Of a DNA stretch of 64,000 nt, positions 61,926-64,000 are shown piece by piece; the stretch's first letter is position 1, and the number at the start of each line of letters is the position of its first letter. The DNA lies in assembly GCF_014695575.1 (NCBI RefSeq), contig NZ_JACJOO010000052.1, positions 1 to 64,000 of the forward strand. The letters run 5' to 3'. Position numbers and translations under genes: made by a program. Origin of the DNA: Leptolyngbya sp. FACHB-8 (lineage in GTDB: Bacteria; Cyanobacteriota; Cyanobacteriia; Elainellales; Elainellaceae). The notes beneath the pieces were generated by a model, which did not search any database, was not told the DNA's origin, and was given only the letters and a program-made list of their open reading frames with translations.

Positions 61926-64000
61926 TTATACGGTCAAAAATTGTTCAATGGTCGTGGCCAACTGTTTGAGCTTGACCGGCTTACTGAGATAGTCATTGGC
62001 TCCTGCTGCCAGACAGCGATCGCGATCGCCTGTCATCGCTAAAGCTGTTAGAGCAATGATGGGGATGTTGCCCAAACCTGGCAGATGGCGAATTTGCCGA
62101 ATCGCTTCTATCCCATCCATACCCGGCATCTGAATATCCATCAGAATCAGATCGGGGTGCTCAGATTGGGTGAGGGCGATCGCCTCCTGTCCATTGTGGG
62201 CTACCAGCAGGCGATTGCCTTTCACTTCCAGATAACCCGCAACGGTCACAATGTTGTCCTCGTTGTTCTCCACTAACAGAATTAAGGGGGATTTTGCCCC
62301 GACCTGTGGCCTGGGATCGAGCGCAGCGACATCCCGGTCTTGTATTTCAGATAGGCATGGTTGAGTCATCACACCGGGAAGATCGATGGTAAAGCAACTT
62401 CCGACCCCGACTTCACTGGTGAGCCCTACTTTTCCACCATGAAGTTCGACCAGCCGTTTTACCAGAGCCAAACCTAAGCCTGTTCCCTCATATTCCCGAT
62501 TTAACGCACTGTCAATTTGGACGAATGGCTGAAATAGGGTTGGGATGTCCTCAGCGGCAATTCCAATGCCGGTATCAGAGACTGCAAACCGCAGCCAGTT
62601 TTTCTCTACGTCTCCTACTTCCAGGGAGGTTAGTAACGTCACCTCTACAGAAACCTGCCCTCCCTTAGGCGTAAATTTGACAGCGTTGTTAAGCAGATTG
62701 ACCAAAACCTGCCGAATTCGTCGTTCATCCACGAAGAGATCAGGGAGGGAAGACGGTAATTTTAGCTCAAGCTGGAGTTGTTTTTTGAGGGCTTGTTGCT
62801 TGACGAAGTCCAAACTAACCTGGCACAGCGTTGCAACATCGCAGGTTGCATAGTCCAGATCGATCTGTCCAGCTTCAACCCTTGCCAGATCTAGAATATC
62901 GTTGATGAGCGATAGCAAATGAAAGCCTGTGCGCTCGATAGTTTGTAAGGCTTTCATTTGTTGCTCATTGATGCTGCCGAAAATCTGCTCCTGTAACCCT
63001 TCCGACATGCCAAGGATGGCGTTGAGGGGGGTGCGCAGTTCATGACTCATGTTGGCAAGAAATTCATCCTTCAGGCGAGTGGCATGGGCCAACTCCTGGT
63101 TTGAAATGGCCAGTTGCTCATTGCGCTCAGTGAGTTGCTGTTGAATGTGTTTGAGGCGGGTAATGTCTTGAGCCGTGCCGATTATTTGTTGCACTCGACC
63201 CTCTGCATCCCGCTTAAAAACGGTATCGCGACCGTAGAGCCAGCACCACTCTCCGGTGGCCTGTCTCATTCGGTATTCGAATTCGATGATTTCATTGTTT
63301 TGAGAGTTGCGGATGTATGCCTGATGCTCAGGGAGACGAGCTAAATCGTCTGGGTGCATGAGCGTTTGCAGGAACGTTGAACCCATGGCCTGAATCTCAT
63401 CGGGCGTGTAGCCCATAACAGCTGCAACCTCTCGGTTTGAATAAAGATTGCGCTGTTGCTCAAGATCGAACACATAGAGGATGTTCGGTGATGCATCGGC
63501 AATTTGCTGAATAAAGTGCTGACTCTCCTGGAGTGCTAGTTCAGCCTGTTTACGAGCGCTAATATCCCGAACAATTATCAACGCCTCATTCGCGTTAATC
63601 CCAACAATCCGCACTTCTTCATACACGGGACCTGTGCCACCCTGAACCTGATGCTCATAAATCTGAAGTGTTTTGGTGGCGATCGCCTGTTCAATTCGAA
63701 TGAGTTGTTGTTGCAGGAGTTCCGGGGGAAGTAGCTCTGAGAGATGGTTGAGAGTGGAGAAATTCTCGTCGGTCTGATTGTGAGGTCGAATGCGATCCAG
63801 GCAAGTACCATCCCGTGTTACCCGCAAGAGTAAATCCGGAATCGCTTCGATAATGGCGCGAATCTGTGCCTCACTGGTGCGGAGTTCGGCCGTTCGTTCG
63901 GCAACCCTCCGTTCCAGTGATTGATTGAGTTCTTGTAGAGAACGTTCAGCTTGCTTCCGTTGGGTAATCTCTTCGGAAAAGACGATGATGCCACCGATTT
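61926..64000 (-). CDS. Hybrid multi-PAS histidine kinase with receiver (5' end outside window)
   Basis: The open frame continues in frame to the window edge (no stop, codons up to 63998), so at least 691 residues and the true start lies outside. Order from the visible N-side: end of a PAS/PAC (SEEITQRKQAE), coiled coil (RRVAERTAELR), PAS (about 57-180), PAS (about 180-290), HisKA with NMSHELRTPLNAI, HATPase_c (NLLNNAVKFTPKGG, DTGIGI, GTGLGLALVK) and a C-terminal receiver with LLVENNED, phospho-acceptor Asp in ILMDIQMPGMDG and Lys in LSKPVKL. A TTG-type start at 63827 is not credible. The first receiver acidic pair is EN rather than ED/DD. Confidence 0.9.
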   Translation of the reverse strand, partial: IGGIIVFSEEITQRKQAERSLQELNQSLERRVAERTAELRTSEAQIRAIIEAIPDLLLRVTRDGTCLDRIRPHNQTDENFSTLNHLSELLPPELLQQQLIRIEQAIATKTLQIYEHQVQGGTGPVYEEVRIVGINANEALIIVRDISARKQAELALQESQHFIQQIADASPNILYVFDLEQQRNLYSNREVAAVMGYTPDEIQAMGSTFLQTLMHPDDLARLPEHQAYIRNSQNNEIIEFEYRMRQATGEWCWLYGRDTVFKRDAEGRVQQIIGTAQDITRLKHIQQQLTERNEQLAISNQELAHATRLKDEFLANMSHELRTPLNAILGMSEGLQEQIFGSINEQQMKALQTIERTGFHLLSLINDILDLARVEAGQIDLDYATCDVATLCQVSLDFVKQQALKKQLQLELKLPSSLPDLFVDERRIRQVLVNLLNNAVKFTPKGGQVSVEVTLLTSLEVGDVEKNWLRFAVSDTGIGIAAEDIPTLFQPFVQIDSALNREYEGTGLGLALVKRLVELHGGKVGLTSEVGVGSCFTIDLPGVMTQPCLSEIQDRDVAALDPRPQVGAKSPLILLVENNEDNIVTVAGYLEVKGNRLLVAHNGQEAIALTQSEHPDLILMDIQMPGMDGIEAIRQIRHLPGLGNIPIIALTALAMTGDRDRCLAAGANDYLSKPVKLKQLATTIEQFLTV

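Noticed and set aside
63578-63827. Start of the last kinase at the TTG near 63827
   Set aside because: The same frame continues without a stop to the window edge and encodes the end of a PAS domain and a coiled coil, so the gene is truncated by the window.

Overview
The window looks like the chromosome of a filamentous cyanobacterium, probably a Leptolyngbya-like lineage (inference). The palindrome GCGATCGC (HIP1) recurs throughout. Cyanobacterial marker genes are present: the hps pseudopilin operon, a CrtO-type carotenoid ketolase, an LPS operon in the usual cyanobacterial order, an arsenosugar ArsS pair, and lumenal pentapeptide-repeat proteins. I see no rRNA, CRISPR array, phage or intact transposase gene. 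One tRNA is present (tRNA-Thr, anticodon UGU).

Layout. 1-942: three back-to-back hairpins and a long structured leader. 943-8621: hpsA, hpsB, hpsC and a GspH-type pseudopilin, for polysaccharide secretion and motility. 8834-14121: dnaG (minus), a modular cell-wall hydrolase, a pentapeptide protein, YraN and a small conserved protein. 14416-21124: purC, bamA, lpxC, fabZ, lpxA, lpxB (outer-membrane biogenesis). 21375-24158: two TPR proteins. 24311-29064: a probable exopolysaccharide module made of a PL14-like lipoprotein, a processive GT2 fused to a beta-helix segment, and an HlyD adaptor. 29925-33216: a PepSY-type membrane protein, a lipoprotein and an OmpR-type two-component system. 33626-36457: a mosaic RTX/malectin/beta-propeller protein. 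36997-41018: an EF-G paralogue (minus), a divergent IF-3 with an AUU start, and msrA. 41367-44222: tRNA-Thr, a NarL-type two-component system and a divergent Spy-like protein. 44510-48456: a sugar nucleotidyltransferase, crtO and a DUF2231 membrane protein. 48950-55021: an accessory island with a MerR regulator, three tandem paralogous secreted proteins, MarR, a His-rich lipoprotein, a cobalamin riboswitch with CbtB, and an Ig-like membrane protein. 55118-64000: two complete and one truncated PAS-type histidine kinases around an arsenosugar CMD-arsS pair.

The most striking feature is not a gene. Most intergenic gaps carry long, nearly perfect inverted repeats (arms of 13-36 bp, very often with a 3-nt loop and a GCGAAGC/GCTTCGC core). 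There are about thirty in 64 kb. At least four sequence families occur twice with conserved flanks, and copies within a family differ by paired compensatory changes. At 36750-36906 one element interrupts the arm of another and is flanked by a 5-bp direct repeat, direct evidence that at least one of these families transposes.

Two MerR-type operators with identical 20-nt spacing, one upstream of merR and one upstream of the His-rich lipoprotein 3.5 kb away, tie the 49-53 kb region into one predicted metal-responsive unit beside the cobalamin riboswitch.
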